From CAZEAC01 sp964510065 (GTDB lineage Bacteria; Bdellovibrionota_C; UBA2361; CAIXSY01), in assembly GCA_964510065.1 (NCBI GenBank), contig CAZEAC010000029.1, forward strand, positions 1 to 50,237: a stretch of 50,237 nucleotides of DNA, written 5' to 3'. Positions 17,049 through 25,468 of this stretch are shown here, piece by piece; within the stretch, counting starts at the first letter, position 1, and every line of letters begins with the position of its first letter. A model generated the notes under the pieces. It was given only the letters and a program-made list of their open reading frames with translations. It did not search any database and was not told the origin of the DNA. Position numbers and translations under genes: made by a program.

Positions 17049-17470
17049 TAGTACCTGTCCCACAATGCCACCTTTTTAGATCCGCCTTCGCGTGGCATGC
17101 CAGCATTGTCGAGGAGATACGCAGACTACGGCCGATAGTTTCTGCCATTTCTTTATCAAGTGGACAGAAACTAATTAACATAATTCTCACAATTGGTATG
17201 AAGCGATACTTTCCATTGATTTCTCGCGTTGTGTCCGCTACGTTTGGTGCTCCGTTCTTTATTCTAATTCTGTGTTGAGTAGTTGGATCCCCCCCCAGCT
17301 CTGAATTGATGAGATGTAACTGCTGAAGACGTGTCTGCTTTGGGCACCAATCGCTGCGGTTTTGTCGTGAACTCGGAGATGGGAGCTACCTATGTAAGGT
17401 TCACTAAGGTTTTCCCCTGGTGATGCCGCGATGCGTTTCGTCGGCTTTGCTCGGTCTTCGTAATTAAACA
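17049..17470. other. Intergenic region upstream of gap
   Basis: Together with the repeat it fills 596 bp between the TrmB-like gene and gap. GTACTA-GT-TAGTAC at 17042-17055 is a perfect dyad overlapping the repeat end. A run of C lies at 17289-17296. No coding frame, riboswitch or Shine-Dalgarno sequence for gap is clear; the gap promoter must be in here. Confidence 0.45.
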
Positions 17471-18484
17471 ATGAGTAAAATTGGAATAAATGGCCTGGGC
17501 CGAATTGGTGGCCATACGCTACGGCTCCTTAGCCAGGAAGGACTCGAGGTCGGACTTTTGAACGACCCGTTCATGACACCGGAGGCACTGAGGCACTGTC
17601 TCACCTATGACACTGTCCATGGCAAGTTTGACGGCGTAATTGCAACTTCCGACGGCGTCCAGATTCAGGGCGTGCCGATCAAGCTTACTTCGTTTAAAGA
17701 GCCCGACAGGGTTCCGTGGGGTGATCACGGGGTCACTACCGTTCTTGAGTGCAGCGGTGCTTTTACCGATCCAGAGAAGGCGAAACTGCACCTTGCAGGC
17801 GGCGCGAAGAGAGTGATTCTCTCGGCGCCGGCAAAAGGAAAGGTGCCGACTTTTGTGTACGGCATTAATCACGAGAACCTTCGCCCGATCGACGATTCGG
17901 TGGTCTCGACTGCCTCTTGCACGACAAATGCATTGGCTCCGCTCGCGAAGGTGCTGAACGATAACTTCGGCATTGAAGTGGGCTATATGCTCACGGTGCA
18001 CGCGGCAACTGCTGATCAGCGGTTGGTCGATGGTGTGCACAGCGATAAGCGCCGGCGTCGCGCAATGAATAACATCATTCCTTCCAGTACTGGTGCGGCC
18101 AAGGCGCTTGGCGAGGTCATTCCCGAACTTGCTGGAAAGCTCCATGGAAGTGCCGACCGTGTTCCCGTGCTCGATGGTTCGATTGTGCACCTTCATGCGT
18201 TGGTGTCCAAGGATGTCACTGCGGACGAGGTGAATGAAGTGTTTTGCGGTGCCGCCGCCAACGGTCCGTTGCACGGCATTCTCTCGGTAAGCGACGATGA
18301 GTGGGTGAGCGCGGAAATTATCGGTACCACGTTTGCAAGTGTTGTTGACCTGGAGCTCACCAAAGTGGTCGGCACGCGGTTTGTCCATGCTGCTGCATGG
18401 TACGACAATGAAATGTCGTACATTCGGCAGATGGTCCGGTTCGCGAACTATGCGCTTGCGCGTGACGAGGATGAGAGCGACTAA
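17471..18484 (+). CDS. gap: Type I glyceraldehyde-3-phosphate dehydrogenase
   Basis: A 337-residue glycolytic enzyme that oxidises and phosphorylates glyceraldehyde-3-phosphate to 1,3-bisphosphoglycerate. The Rossmann NAD site is IGINGLGRIGG at the N-terminus; the catalytic Cys (about 150) is in STASCTTNALAPL; the His partner follows in LTVHAATADQ; and the end WYDNEMSYIRQMV is typical. The coenzyme-deciding residue after the second strand is LLNDPF, suggesting NAD rather than NADP. The substitution HAATADQ for the usual HAYTxDQ is mild. The gene stands alone, followed by a strong hairpin at 18502-18537, and no pgk is adjacent. Acts in the cytoplasm. Confidence 0.97.
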   Translation: MSKIGINGLGRIGGHTLRLLSQEGLEVGLLNDPFMTPEALRHCLTYDTVHGKFDGVIATSDGVQIQGVPIKLTSFKEPDRVPWGDHGVTTVLECSGAFTDPEKAKLHLAGGAKRVILSAPAKGKVPTFVYGINHENLRPIDDSVVSTASCTTNALAPLAKVLNDNFGIEVGYMLTVHAATADQRLVDGVHSDKRRRRAMNNIIPSSTGAAKALGEVIPELAGKLHGSADRVPVLDGSIVHLHALVSKDVTADEVNEVFCGAAANGPLHGILSVSDDEWVSAEIIGTTFASVVDLELTKVVGTRFVHAAAWYDNEMSYIRQMVRFANYALARDEDESD

Positions 18485-18501
18485 GCAATTTAGAATTGCT
18501 C

Positions 18502-18537
18502 CCGACCCCGACCTGCATGTTGCAGTGTCGGGGTCGG
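18502..18537 (+). terminator. Terminator-like hairpin after gap
   Basis: CCGACCCCGAC (18502-18512) pairs perfectly with GTCGGGGTCGG (18527-18537), and CTGCA/TGCAG extends the stem inside, leaving a three-base loop plus one bulged T. It starts 18 bases after the gap stop. No U-run follows. Confidence 0.7.
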
Positions 18538-18674
18538 CGCAATGAAGAAACCAAAGGATAGCAGGTAGCTCCCCGTCTCACTTCCTTAATTTCCCACCTA
18601 CAATTAAGCCGCCATATATAAAGAGCGGCCAATTTTATGTCGATCCATTCCTACGGATTTTACGTAGGGTGGCT

Positions 18675-20339
18675 ATGGAAGTTTCTAAGATTTTCGCTCC
18701 GAAGCCTTTAAAGGCGTTAACCCGCAACTCTGGTGAGAGTTGCGGGTCAACAGTCGCTGGCGTTCCAACGCCTATTTTCGCGCCTCTATTGTGGTCTACA
18801 TTTCTGCTCATTTTCCTTGCGGTACGACCGCTCTGGGCCGAAAGCTCGACACTCTTGGTGCCCGGTACAAAGACGGGAAGCAAGGGCGAAAGCGAGATTC
18901 ATTATAAGATTCACCGTCTCAACCGCCAGGCGCTGTTCCGCGGAAAGTTTCAGTTTACCACCCCTGACGGCTTGCAGCTTATAGCAAGGCGCCGCGCACG
19001 CACTCGCGAAAATAGCACTCGAACTGATAGTTCCGAGGTCGAAACCGCAAGTAGTAGTGGAAATTTGTACGAGAAAAGCGACAGCTATTTTGATCATAAA
19101 GTGGGCGAGTACTATCTGACGGCGGGTCTTGGTGACCACGATGCTTTGCCAGCGCTTCACCTCACCTTCAGTAATTCCGACCTCGACAGAACGTACACGA
19201 TAAAATCCGACATTACACGCCGACACTTCACCCTGGTGCAGGTCGATGAGACCAAGAGATTGAACTGTTCGGGAGCGATACATGATGATGCGGTAGCGAC
19301 TCCGGCGGCGGCTGATCTCGCCTCGTCGAGCGTCGCAGGTGATAATATTGTCGTTGACGTATTGATGCTGTACTCAGCGGAAGCGTATACGGCAGTAGGT
19401 GGCGCCACCAATATGGCGACTGAGGCTAATAATGCAATTGCATCTGCAAATCAGGGGTACACTAATAGTGGCATGGGCCTAGAGCTCCGTCTTGCGCACG
19501 TCACTCAGAGTACCAGCTCAGAGACCGGAGCGCTCGGTACTGATCTGAATCATCTGACCACGACCAACGATGGCTTTTTTGACGAAGCGCCGACGCTTGC
19601 CGCGACTTACTACGCAGATGTAATTACAGTATTTACGCAAACCGGCGACTACTGCGGGATTGGCTACATTGGCTATGGCTACAACGTTGTGGCACGCGGT
19701 TGCATTAGCAACTACTCCTTTCAACATGAGGTTGGTCACAATTTCGGATCTGACCATGATATTGCGAATGGTGGCTCGGGTCTTTACGCCTATTCAAATG
19801 GCTGGCGTTTCACCGGGAATAGCGCCGTACAATATCGAACAGTAATGGCGTATTCGCCTGGGACACGTATCAACTACTTCTCAAACCCAAATATTAGTTA
19901 TGATGGTGTCGCGACAGGAACATCAACTGCCAATAATGCGCTCTCACATCTGACCTATGCGCCGACGCTCGCGGCGACACGCGAAAATCCCAGTGGCGGC
20001 GGCGGCAGTCCGGGCTCCGGATCACCAAGCACGCCGGCGACTCCGACACCGACTGCGACCCCTCTTCCGGGCGAGGTCGCTGCTTCGATCGCATCGACTC
20101 TGATTAATGACGGAGGCAAGTATTTTACCGCGACTGTTATGGGTAGCTTGGGGACTGCGCTCGAGGGGGTATCGGTCGATCTGTATTTCAAAAGCGCCAT
20201 CTCCAGAAGGTATAAAAAGAAGCTCACGTTCGCCAGTAGCGCTGCGGGAAGTATAGTAAGGCTTACTAAGAAGGGCCGTTATTACTTCGCGCTTACCGAT
20301 GATCCAAGCATCAAATCGTCGACTGCGCGCGTTCGATAA
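18675..20339 (+). CDS. Secreted metzincin zinc metalloprotease
   Basis: A 554-residue protease of the reprolysin/M12-like clan. The zinc site HExxHxxGxxH is complete (HEVGHNFGSDHD; His about 351, 355 and 361), and the Met-turn follows in TVMAYSPG. N-terminal to it is a propeptide-like region; after it come a Gly/Ser then Pro/Thr linker (SPSTPATPTPTATPLPGE) and a C-terminal domain of about 95 residues likely to be Ig-like. It is exported: the hydrophobic signal APLLWSTFLLIFLAVRPLWA lies at about 36-55, after an unusually long N-terminal extension. The DNA of that extension holds a 15-bp hairpin, so the true start could be a downstream codon such as TTG near 18789. Confidence 0.85.
   Translation: MEVSKIFAPKPLKALTRNSGESCGSTVAGVPTPIFAPLLWSTFLLIFLAVRPLWAESSTLLVPGTKTGSKGESEIHYKIHRLNRQALFRGKFQFTTPDGLQLIARRRARTRENSTRTDSSEVETASSSGNLYEKSDSYFDHKVGEYYLTAGLGDHDALPALHLTFSNSDLDRTYTIKSDITRRHFTLVQVDETKRLNCSGAIHDDAVATPAAADLASSSVAGDNIVVDVLMLYSAEAYTAVGGATNMATEANNAIASANQGYTNSGMGLELRLAHVTQSTSSETGALGTDLNHLTTTNDGFFDEAPTLAATYYADVITVFTQTGDYCGIGYIGYGYNVVARGCISNYSFQHEVGHNFGSDHDIANGGSGLYAYSNGWRFTGNSAVQYRTVMAYSPGTRINYFSNPNISYDGVATGTSTANNALSHLTYAPTLAATRENPSGGGGSPGSGSPSTPATPTPTATPLPGEVAASIASTLINDGGKYFTATVMGSLGTALEGVSVDLYFKSAISRRYKKKLTFASSAAGSIVRLTKKGRYYFALTDDPSIKSSTARVR
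18716..18751 (+). promoter_or_regulatory. 15-bp hairpin in the 5' end of the metalloprotease frame
   Basis: GTTAACCCGCAACTC (18716-18730) pairs with GAGTTGCGGGTCAAC (18737-18751) with one mismatch and a 6-base loop. It lies just before the codons of the signal peptide. It may be an attenuator or terminator in an untranslated leader if the gene really starts downstream, or a translation-control stem if it starts at 18675. Confidence 0.5.
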
Positions 20340-20433
20340 GATCAGAATAACCCCAAATTGGCGGATCAAGGTACTCTATCGAACGTGGCCCTGTCTGGAA
20401 ATTCGAAACAAGCTGTAGTACAACGACCTGAGT

Positions 20434-21201
20434 ATGCCGGAACCAGCAGTACAGATCTTCTCACCACAATTTAAAAAACTTTGTAATGAATTTGCGCTTG
20501 TGGGCTTTGCGCGCGCGTTCCTGTTTGAACAGGATTTAGAAAGTGCGCTTGGCAGACCCGCTCTTTTGGGCCAAGAAGGTTGGCGCATCGATCCCGCGCG
20601 AAGCATTCTAGTCGCAAAGAATCAGGGGCGTTTCGCCGTGCAGTATCTTGGCCGTTGGCAAGGAGGAGAGTGGCAATGGTCGTGGGCCGGTCCGTCATCG
20701 GGGCATTCGGATGAGTCAATAAAATCCTGCGCAATACTGCGTGATTTGGGACACAGGTACAATATTCGCGAGTTTTCGCTCCCGACGATTAAACTTCCTC
20801 AGCGCGAAGTGACCAGACTGCTTATGCTTTGCGCCGGAATATTGGCTTCGAGGAGCTTCTTCTTCGCAGCCGAAGGTGATAGGGCGGAAGGTTATATATT
20901 GAGTCAAAGAAAGGGGGCGCACGATCGCCTCACGGAGACCGGGACCTGGGACCTCATGCGTATCTGCATGAAATTGGGTTCGGTGGGATTGCCTATTAAT
21001 CATAAAATGGCAATTACCTCATTAGTGACGAAGGCGGGGTTTCTCGTGATCGAGAGAGGCGATAGCGTGTCGATCAGCGAAAAGGGCGGGCATCGCTGGG
21101 AGTTTATTTTTGACAGACACGGAGTTCTTGATAATCAGTTTGGAAGTCTGACACTTGATCGACGCGGATTGTTGCCGCCCCCACCCGAGCATCGTGTGTA
21201 G
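20434..21201 (+). CDS. Conserved hypothetical protein, possibly DUF6882-like
   Basis: A 255-residue cytoplasmic protein with no signal or membrane segment. Residues about 60-90 read ILVAKNQGRFAVQYLGRWQG, then EWQWSWAGPSSGH, which recalls DUF6882-type proteins, where a short aromatic motif W-W-W-A-N/G-P is conserved; I hold this only loosely. Other features are LLMLCAGILASRSFFFAAEG and a C-terminal part with a run of prolines (LLPPPPEHRV). Function unknown. The formyltransferase gene starts five bases after its stop, so the two are very probably cotranscribed. Confidence 0.65.
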   Translation: MPEPAVQIFSPQFKKLCNEFALVGFARAFLFEQDLESALGRPALLGQEGWRIDPARSILVAKNQGRFAVQYLGRWQGGEWQWSWAGPSSGHSDESIKSCAILRDLGHRYNIREFSLPTIKLPQREVTRLLMLCAGILASRSFFFAAEGDRAEGYILSQRKGAHDRLTETGTWDLMRICMKLGSVGLPINHKMAITSLVTKAGFLVIERGDSVSISEKGGHRWEFIFDRHGVLDNQFGSLTLDRRGLLPPPPEHRV

Positions 21202-21206
21202 TCGGT

Positions 21207-22040
21207 ATGCGAGTTACTTTTATTTTCAATGACTATAGCCTTCATAATCACATACTAGATCACTATATTACTTTGCGACCTCAAGATCAGGTTTCGCTCG
21301 TGAAAGTGAAGCTGGTGATGCGTGGCAAAAGCCATATCGAAAGCGCCGGTAAGGTTATCCCGCGTTTATCACGAATGTTTATAATAGAGAAGCTCCTCGA
21401 AGTACTTGTGATGATGGCGCTAAGCTTCGTGCCGAAACTGTATCATCGTGGACCGCTCTTTAATCGCTTGCGTCGAATCGCCTCGCGCCGAAAGCTTCCG
21501 TTCCATGTTACTCGCGATGTGCATGCTGCTGAGACTTTGCAGTTCATAAAGGATCACAGACCCGATCTCATCGTTACTTTGATGCACCAAATCGTGAAAT
21601 CTCCGTTGATATCTATCCCGACACAGGGTGTCATTAATATCCATCCCGGCTTGCTTCCACGTTTTCGCGGCATTCAGCCCTATTTTTGGGAACTTTCCGA
21701 ATCGAGCGCGGAGGCTGGCGTAACGCTGCATTTTATCGATGACGAGGGAATTGATACGGGAAGAGTTATTGGACAGAAAAGCTACCCGACCGAAGGTATC
21801 AGTTCGGTATTTTTGAATTATTATCTCACCACGCAGGCAGCAGGAGTCTTGTTGCCGGAAGTCATTGCGCAAATTGAGAGCGGACAGGTAACGGCGACGT
21901 CACAAAATCTTGCTGAGGGTAATTATTTTCGCTGGCCTGACAGCACTGCTTTTCGCCGACTTAAAGAGCAGGGACGTGTGCTTTTTCGGTTTTGGGATCT
22001 TTGGCGGATTATGCGTGGGGATTTTGATCTTACAATATAA
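21207..22040 (+). CDS. Formyltransferase family protein
   Basis: A 277-residue member of the formyl_trans_N fold that uses 10-formyl-tetrahydrofolate. The signature is clear: INIHPGLLPRFRGIQPYFWEL, matching the HPS-LLP-RG catalytic region, followed by AGVTLHFIDDEGIDTGRVI with the catalytic Asp. It is not methionyl-tRNA formyltransferase, because the C-terminal domain of Fmt is missing and the N-terminus has extra helices (SRMFIIEKLLEVLVMMALSF). Enzymes like this usually formylate amino sugars of surface polysaccharides. No glycosyltransferase or sugar cluster lies nearby except the unrelated gene before it. Cytoplasmic. Confidence 0.83.
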   Translation: MRVTFIFNDYSLHNHILDHYITLRPQDQVSLVKVKLVMRGKSHIESAGKVIPRLSRMFIIEKLLEVLVMMALSFVPKLYHRGPLFNRLRRIASRRKLPFHVTRDVHAAETLQFIKDHRPDLIVTLMHQIVKSPLISIPTQGVINIHPGLLPRFRGIQPYFWELSESSAEAGVTLHFIDDEGIDTGRVIGQKSYPTEGISSVFLNYYLTTQAAGVLLPEVIAQIESGQVTATSQNLAEGNYFRWPDSTAFRRLKEQGRVLFRFWDLWRIMRGDFDLTI

Positions 22041-22150
22041 TGAGCTGGATAGCGCTAAAGCAGTGTCGCTACCACTTTCAGGAATAAGGCGAGAGCCATA
22101 GCTCTGGGCTAGAATGCTATAGAAAATCAATGGCGAAGGGACGAGCGTTT

Positions 22151-23275
22151 TCATCGCAGCATAAAAGCCCTGCCCGCAAAGAGCCTGCCATTAACCTGTA
22201 CCTCAATTCTATGTTTGCCGCGATAGAGCGTCCTTGTTGTCATATGCTGGCGAAGTACGTGGCGTTTTGAGACCACAACAGGGGTATTCTGAGCCAACTT
22301 AATTTTTGACAGCTTGAAGACTTTTTTTCTGCATAGTTTTCCAACTTTACTTTGGAAATAGATAACGTAGTCGATGATGACGTTGCTCTCTTCAGGAGAC
22401 TCTATCGAAAAAGAGAACTCTAGCGCTGTGTTCATCTTGACCTGTTTCGGTACGGTAAACTTTTTAATATGTACCCGAGGTGCATGATTAAGCCCAATTA
22501 ATTTCATTGCGCCTGGATTGCCCTGTTTTATCAGGGTACGGAGCGCGTGGTGAATGATGTAACTCATCTCCTTGCTAGACTGCTTTTTTGACTTTTTCCA
22601 TCGCGCGAGCGTTTCCAGCGCGAGGCTCGGATCAACTTTCGATATATCGTTTACATGATTTGCCACCGAACGGGTAACGAAACGGGTTTTGTCTGCATAA
22701 AGGTTTTTCAGTATTGGAAGTGGCGCGGCGATAGGGATATTGATTTTTTGCGACCATGGGAGTTTTGGGCGGGTTCCTTCGCTACACAGCCGGCGAACAT
22801 GGTAGTGCGAGTCTCCTGACCAAAGTAAAAGTCTTCTGAGAGTTTCGTCGGGGAATGCGTTAATAAAATAGCGAATTGCATCCTCAACCGAGAAGCGCTG
22901 CGTCAACTGATAAAGGGTATCAAGCGAGAGCTGCAAGTGCTTTCGAATGCACCCGTTTTTTGCCACAAACTCAGAGTACGGTGCATAGATAAATTCGCCG
23001 AAATCATCATCGCCTAAATCCGGGTTGTTTGGCGTTGGTAATGCCTCGAGGATGACACCTACGGCCCGAGTATAATCGGATGGCAGGTACTTTTTAAGAC
23101 ACACAGCAATCCATGAAATACGCGCCTTGAGTTCAAGCTCAGGAAACTTTGCAATAACTTCATCCGCAAACCTGTCTGACTTGAAAGGACGATATGTTCG
23201 CTGTATTTCGCCCGCTAACTTTCGAACTTTTTCACTGTTAAACAACTGGTCTTTGAGTAGGACTTTGTTCGCCAT
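22151..23275 (-). CDS. AlkC-type DNA alkylation repair protein
   Basis: A 374-residue DNA glycosylase of the AlkC/AlkD HEAT-repeat superfamily, which excises positively charged alkylated bases such as 3-methyladenine. The HEAT part shows the family segments HYHVRRLCSEGTRPKLPWS and TRFVTRSVANHVNDISKVDP. A C-terminal Ig-like domain of about 100 residues (EFSFSIESPEESNVIIDYVIY to YRGKHRIEVQVNGRLFAGRAF) marks AlkC rather than AlkD. The start is placed at MANKVLL (23275); GGAGG lies upstream, though thirteen bases away. Cytoplasmic. It is convergent with the formyltransferase gene and diverges from the gene at 23444. Confidence 0.87.
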   Translation of the reverse strand: MANKVLLKDQLFNSEKVRKLAGEIQRTYRPFKSDRFADEVIAKFPELELKARISWIAVCLKKYLPSDYTRAVGVILEALPTPNNPDLGDDDFGEFIYAPYSEFVAKNGCIRKHLQLSLDTLYQLTQRFSVEDAIRYFINAFPDETLRRLLLWSGDSHYHVRRLCSEGTRPKLPWSQKINIPIAAPLPILKNLYADKTRFVTRSVANHVNDISKVDPSLALETLARWKKSKKQSSKEMSYIIHHALRTLIKQGNPGAMKLIGLNHAPRVHIKKFTVPKQVKMNTALEFSFSIESPEESNVIIDYVIYFQSKVGKLCRKKVFKLSKIKLAQNTPVVVSKRHVLRQHMTTRTLYRGKHRIEVQVNGRLFAGRAFMLR

Positions 23276-23443
23276 GTAATTTTGCTTTCCTCCAGTATCG
23301 CAATGTCCTTGTCGGGTAAAAACGTACACTTACCAAGTGGCTCTACAGTATCTCGAGTTTAGATTGCGCTCAAATTTTTCTGTTTGCTTCCCGCCTGTGG
23401 CTACTTTAATATTAAAAGGCCGCAGTCAAGGAGTGCGCAGGTA

Positions 23444-24304
23444 ATGGCACCATCTCCAGAGTTCGATCCATTTGATTCATCGCATTTCTCCCCTGATCCG
23501 ACACCAGACGAATTGCCGCAATTTCCAAATCCGAAAAGCGTAAGGGATCGATGCAAAGGCACGCTTCCCTCGTTACCGGCGATTACTCACGATGAGTGCA
23601 CGAGCTCTGCCGCGAAGTATGAGTTTTCTTGGGGTGAAGGATTTGTTGAAACGTTTACCGCATGCAATGAAGATCTTCCTGTTCGAAATCTTTGTCACGG
23701 CGGGTGGATATCGCACACTTCAGTTCGAATATTGCCGCATGAAACTCACGATGAAGAAAGTGGTGAAGTCGACCGTACCAATTTCGTGTCAAGTATTTGG
23801 AATCTTGTTGGCGGCCGAGTACGCGATGAAGTGATTGAGCGGCACCGCTTTGAAGATTCTCCTGAATTGTTTTGCTGTGGAATGCAGCCCCTTCAAGAAT
23901 CCGAGTTCGGCGATCTCTTTGAAATTGGTATTCATCTGCTGCAGCCTCCGACGGGCTACTCAATGCTTCCTTGGGATCGAGTTTTCTTCTGTTATGGCAC
24001 TGATGGAGCGTTGAATAAAGTCCTTGGATTCGGCGCTCTGCAAGCGGAAAACGTGCACAGCATAGATGACGAAGTATTGCGGTTGTTACGCGGCAGCGAA
24101 TCTTCTTCGAATGGAGTTTCGCGGCATAATTTTGCAGCCGATTCGGAAGAAGCGCGGACGCTTGTTGCTAATTTTTTGGGAGCTTCGTTTGTTGGGAGGC
24201 AGCTTGACCTCGATCTCAGTGCACGAATGATTCAAGGCGCGACAGGGGCGAACACCTTTCTTCCAATTCCAAAAATGCTGAGAACGCTACAAGCCAAGAA
24301 ATAA
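23444..24304 (+). CDS. Hypothetical protein, possible lipoprotein
   Basis: A 286-residue protein without a recognised family, acidic and Cys-containing (six Cys, such as DRCKG, HDECTSS, NLCHGG and FCCGM), with no membrane segment in the body. AAGGAG lies upstream of the ATG chosen here. However, the same frame upstream of it reads ALKFFCLLPACGYFNIK, a good lipoprotein signal with lipobox LPAC, and has no ATG before the stop: only ATT, just after a TAG at 23354-23356, or TTG at 23384. The mature protein may therefore start at that Cys, with a non-standard start codon or a sequence error. Convergent with fliG. Confidence 0.55.
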   Translation: MAPSPEFDPFDSSHFSPDPTPDELPQFPNPKSVRDRCKGTLPSLPAITHDECTSSAAKYEFSWGEGFVETFTACNEDLPVRNLCHGGWISHTSVRILPHETHDEESGEVDRTNFVSSIWNLVGGRVRDEVIERHRFEDSPELFCCGMQPLQESEFGDLFEIGIHLLQPPTGYSMLPWDRVFFCYGTDGALNKVLGFGALQAENVHSIDDEVLRLLRGSESSSNGVSRHNFAADSEEARTLVANFLGASFVGRQLDLDLSARMIQGATGANTFLPIPKMLRTLQAKK

Positions 24305-24348
24305 GCTTTTCGGAGAAATTAGCAGTATGCTGTTTCCTGCTTCGCGCA

Positions 24349-25353
24349 TTACACCAGTGCGTCGTCAGCACCGCCTCCGCCGATGACGATCTTGCCCTCT
24401 GATTCAAGCCGCCTGATGATATCGACGATTCCCTGCTGTGCCTTTTCGACGTCTTTGAGCTTGACCGGGCCCATCGCGGCCAAATCTTCCTGGATCATAG
24501 CGGCAGCGCGCTGAGAAACGTTGCGGAAGAGTAGATCGCGGAGCTCGGGGCTTGCGGTTTTGAGCGACATGACCAGCTGATCGCGTGGTACCTCTTTGAG
24601 TACTGCTTGAATACCTTTGTCGTCGATCTTTTTTGCATCCTCGAAAGTGAACATGAGATTTCTGATCTGTTCGGCCAGGTCCGGGTACATCTCTTCGATT
24701 TCCGTAATAATGCGCTCTTCGTTGGTACGGTCGACAAAGTTGAGGATATCGGCCGCGGATTTTGGACCACTGACCTCCTCTTCCTCGTTGAGACCAGAGC
24801 CCTTGAGCTGCGATCGGAGAACTTCGCGAACTTCGTCGATGACGTCGGCTTTAACGTTGTTGAGATGAGCGACTCGAATAACAATATCGGTTTGGGCTTC
24901 TTCGCTCATCTTTTGCAGCACCGTAGCGGCTTGATCAGGATTCATCTTAGTGAGTAGAAACGAGATTGTTTGCGGATGTTCGGTGCCGATAAAGCCGTTT
25001 AAGATTTTCTCCGGTACGTCTTGAATAATCGAAGAGATCGGTTCCTTTCTTGAACCGGTGATATATTCGAGCAGTCCTTCACCAGCCTGCTGGCCGAAGG
25101 CACCCTCGATAACTCCCTTGGCGAAGCTTCGTCCATCGACAAGCAGGGTATCGCCAGCTTTCATCATGTTGCGGAACTCCTTCGCAATTTCGAATTGAGT
25201 TTCGCGGTCGACCTCGGAGACGGTCATGAAGGCGCGAGAAATACGCTTAACTTCCTGCTCGTTAAGATTTTTGAGCACCTCAGATGCGAGATCCTGTCCC
25301 AGCGTAAGAAGGGTAAGCGCGGCCTTCTCGGTATTTGTAAGTTCTCGAGCCAT
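24349..25353 (-). CDS. fliG: Flagellar motor switch protein FliG
   Basis: A 334-residue rotor protein that bridges the MS ring (FliF) and the C ring (FliM/FliN) and takes the torque from the stator. Recognised segments are ELTNTEKAALTLLTLGQD at the N-terminus, EHPQTISFLLTKMNPDQAATVLQK (the EHPQ motif) in the middle domain, and RNLMFTFEDAKKIDDKGIQAVLKEV in the C-terminal domain with the charged residues that face MotA. Length is normal. The start MARELT at 25353 is used; upstream residues are atypical. No fliF, fliM or fliH lies next to it, unlike the common operon. It diverges from the kinase-RapZ gene with a 115-bp gap. Confidence 0.96.
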   Translation of the reverse strand: MARELTNTEKAALTLLTLGQDLASEVLKNLNEQEVKRISRAFMTVSEVDRETQFEIAKEFRNMMKAGDTLLVDGRSFAKGVIEGAFGQQAGEGLLEYITGSRKEPISSIIQDVPEKILNGFIGTEHPQTISFLLTKMNPDQAATVLQKMSEEAQTDIVIRVAHLNNVKADVIDEVREVLRSQLKGSGLNEEEEVSGPKSAADILNFVDRTNEERIITEIEEMYPDLAEQIRNLMFTFEDAKKIDDKGIQAVLKEVPRDQLVMSLKTASPELRDLLFRNVSQRAAAMIQEDLAAMGPVKLKDVEKAQQGIVDIIRRLESEGKIVIGGGGADDALV

Positions 25354-25468
25354 AGTTGCGGTTAAGACTTGTCGACAGTTTTGATGATTGGTGTCCGGTG
25401 TAAGCACTCAAAAAGAATGCGTTAGTAACCAATTGAAATTATTTGGTTTCTGGGTCATAGTGGACGGT

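Noticed and set aside
17306..17330. TTGATGAG...CTGAAGA resembling a hammerhead core
   Set aside because: The required GAAA and flanking stems are missing, so the likeness is by chance.
17519..18388. Long minus-strand open frame of 289 codons
   Set aside because: It lies wholly antisense to gap, whose protein is unmistakable, and its translation has no family likeness or domain features.
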